A stretch of 22,868 bases of DNA, taken from contig CAMPKM010000003.1 in the NCBI GenBank assembly GCA_946887155.1, positions 1 through 22,868 of the forward strand, read 5' to 3'. Made by a program: the position numbers and the translations under genes. Source of the stretch: an uncultured Gemmatimonadota bacterium (lineage in GTDB: Bacteria > Gemmatimonadota > Gemmatimonadetes > Gemmatimonadales > Gemmatimonadaceae). How positions within the stretch are numbered: position 1 is the stretch's first letter; every line of letters starts with the position of its first letter. Below are positions 21,615 through 22,868 of the stretch, piece after piece. A model generated the notes under the pieces. It was given only the letters and a program-made list of their open reading frames with translations. It ran no database searches and had not been told where the DNA came from.

Positions 21615-22811
21615 TCAGGACGTGGGCGGATGGAATGCCTCGGATGAGGACGAATCTATCCAGGACTGATGGTACTTCGGATCCTCTATACCTAACGCCT
21701 GCTTCGCGACGTGCAGGGGCCGGAACGAGTCCATCATCACCGCGAGTTCCTTGGTGAACTTCTGCCCGATGCTCGCCTCGTACCGACCCGGGTGCGGGCC
21801 ATGCGGCAAGCCGTCCGGATGGTGGGTAATTGACCCGTATTCGATCCCTTTCCGGCTCATGAACTCGCTCGACGCGTAGAACAGGACCTCGTCCGAATCG
21901 ACGTTGCTGTGGTTGTACGGCGCCGGAATCGCATTGGGATCGAAGTCGTACGGCCGCGGGCAGAACGAGCAGATCACGAACCCGTCACCCTGGAAGGTCT
22001 GGTGCACCGGGGGCGGCTGATGAATGCGCCCGACGATGGGCTCGAAGTCGTGGATGCTGAATGCCCACGGATAGAAGTGGCCGTCCCAGCCGACGACATC
22101 AAACGGATGATGGTCGAGCACCAGCTCATTGATTGCCTCATACTGCTTTACCAGGATCGGGAACTCGCCCTTTTCATCCCTCGGCGCAAGATGCTGCGGC
22201 CGCCGGATGTCGCGCTCGCAATACGGCGCGCCTTCGAGCAACTGCCCGAAATCGTTGCGGTACCGCTTCGGCCACCGCACGTGCCCGCGGCTCTCGAAGA
22301 TCAGCAACTTGGTCGGGCCCGCCGCCAGGTCCATCCGCCACTGGTGGGTTATGTTCCGGTGGATGATGACGTAGTGTCCCGGCTCGTAAGGCAGCTCGCC
22401 GAACACGCTCTCGAGGACACCCTTCCCTTCCACGACGTAAACGACTTCGTCGGCCTGCGAATTCCGGTAGAAATGGTCATCGACCGTGTCGGGCTCCGCG
22501 TACAACATGCCGATGTCGCGGTTGAAGAGGAGCGGGAGGCGGTCCATCGTCGGACTGCCACCCTTCTTCGCCCGGGCCGTCAGGAAGTGCCGGTGGCGGA
22601 GGGAGGTGTCCTCGTCCTTTTCCCACGTCACGGTCTTCACCCGCCGCGCCGATTTCACCGTGGTCGGCGCATGCGTGTGGTACAGCAGGGACGACGTCCC
22701 AATGAACCCTTCGTGCCCCATCAGCTCCTCTGAATAGAGGCCACCATCGGGGCGACGGAAGACGGTGTGACGCTTGCGGGGGATCGTGCCTAACGTATGG
22801 TAGATCGGCAT
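21615..22811 (-). CDS. hmgA: Homogentisate 1,2-dioxygenase
   Basis: A 398-residue cupin dioxygenase that opens homogentisate to maleylacetoacetate in phenylalanine/tyrosine catabolism. Typical segments are LYHTHAPT, DEVVYVVEGKGVLES, the HPFDVVGWDGHFYPWAF block (235-251), YNHSNVDSDEVLFY (299-312) and HHPDGLPHGPHPG (330-342). Iron ligands should be His301, an acidic residue at 307/308 and His337. The length is usual for the bacterial ~390-aa group. ATG at 22811 is followed by MPIYHTLGTIPRKRH, the family's conserved start. Upstream is a heptamer array rather than an obvious promoter; downstream, palindrome C abuts the stop codon. Confidence 0.94.
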   Translation of the reverse strand: MPIYHTLGTIPRKRHTVFRRPDGGLYSEELMGHEGFIGTSSLLYHTHAPTTVKSARRVKTVTWEKDEDTSLRHRHFLTARAKKGGSPTMDRLPLLFNRDIGMLYAEPDTVDDHFYRNSQADEVVYVVEGKGVLESVFGELPYEPGHYVIIHRNITHQWRMDLAAGPTKLLIFESRGHVRWPKRYRNDFGQLLEGAPYCERDIRRPQHLAPRDEKGEFPILVKQYEAINELVLDHHPFDVVGWDGHFYPWAFSIHDFEPIVGRIHQPPPVHQTFQGDGFVICSFCPRPYDFDPNAIPAPYNHSNVDSDEVLFYASSEFMSRKGIEYGSITHHPDGLPHGPHPGRYEASIGQKFTKELAVMMDSFRPLHVAKQALGIEDPKYHQSWIDSSSSEAFHPPTS

Positions 22812-22816
22812 GTGAT

Positions 22817-22858
22817 GATTTACGATTTACGATTTACGATTGACGATTGACGATTGAC
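22817..22858. repeat. GATTKAC heptamer array upstream of hmgA
   Basis: Six perfect 7-bp units: three GATTTAC then three GATTGAC. The array begins 6 bp upstream of the hmgA ATG. It is strongly AT-rich compared with its surroundings. Confidence 0.95.
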
Positions 22859-22868
22859 GAAATGGATT

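Noticed and set aside
1094..22794. Integron attC sites, since GTTAGGC/GCCTAAC fit the core-site consensus
   Set aside because: The words occur singly inside conserved genes, not as close inverted pairs around cassettes, and no integrase is visible.

Overview
The window comes from a GC-rich bacterial chromosome, probably Gemmatimonadota. This is an inference: a PadR regulator sits beside an ADOP-type permease, there is a HEAT-cyclophilin fusion protein, Shine-Dalgarno sequences are mostly weak, and the intergenic DNA carries heptamer arrays and palindromes. No rRNA, tRNA, CRISPR array, insertion sequence or phage gene was seen.

The main content is an aerobic phenylacetate (paa) catabolic region, broken into blocks. 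From left to right: a partial ADOP permease and padR (-); a lipoprotein cyclophilin translationally coupled to paaZ (-); ggt (+); paaY, then paaG-paaH-paaI-paaJ (-) with 4-nt ATGA overlaps between G/H and H/I; a HEAT-repeat cyclophilin (-); then a plus-strand group of an alpha/beta-fused 2-oxoacid dehydrogenase E1, a VOC protein and a small lipoprotein. Next come paaA-paaB-paaC-paaD (-) with a GxxExxY/PDDEXK_3 nuclease-like gene downstream, then a crotonase and a flavoprotein (+), and homogentisate dioxygenase hmgA (-). PaaABC(D) form the ring epoxidase, PaaG isomerises the epoxide, PaaZ opens and oxidises the ring, PaaJ and PaaH carry out the beta-oxidation steps, and PaaI and PaaY are salvage thioesterases. 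hmgA and the E1 fusion add aromatic and branched-chain amino acid catabolism. The CoA ligase paaK, the reductase paaE and a PaaX/PaaR regulator are not in the window.

The most unusual material lies between the genes. (1) Three ~200-bp two-tier palindromes (15458-15655, 17459-17660, 21411-21613) share outer arms. Their inner 18-bp stems have diverged by paired, compensatory changes. One is fused to the 3' end of the GxxExxY gene and another splits paaB from paaC. (2) Four copies of a shorter palindrome with core GGGGTCAGAC carry T, A, G or C at the next base, matched in the opposite arm in the three copies that have both arms; one supplies the probable start codon of a crotonase gene. (3) Heptamer arrays lie at gene starts, once inside a signal-peptide coding sequence. 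(4) An 11-bp unit is repeated 12 times. (5) The word GTTAGGC/GCCTAAC recurs in genes, mostly as the Leu-Gly codon pair TTA-GGC.

Coordinates were read by eye from the sequence. Family names rest on recognised motifs and gene context; no database search was run.
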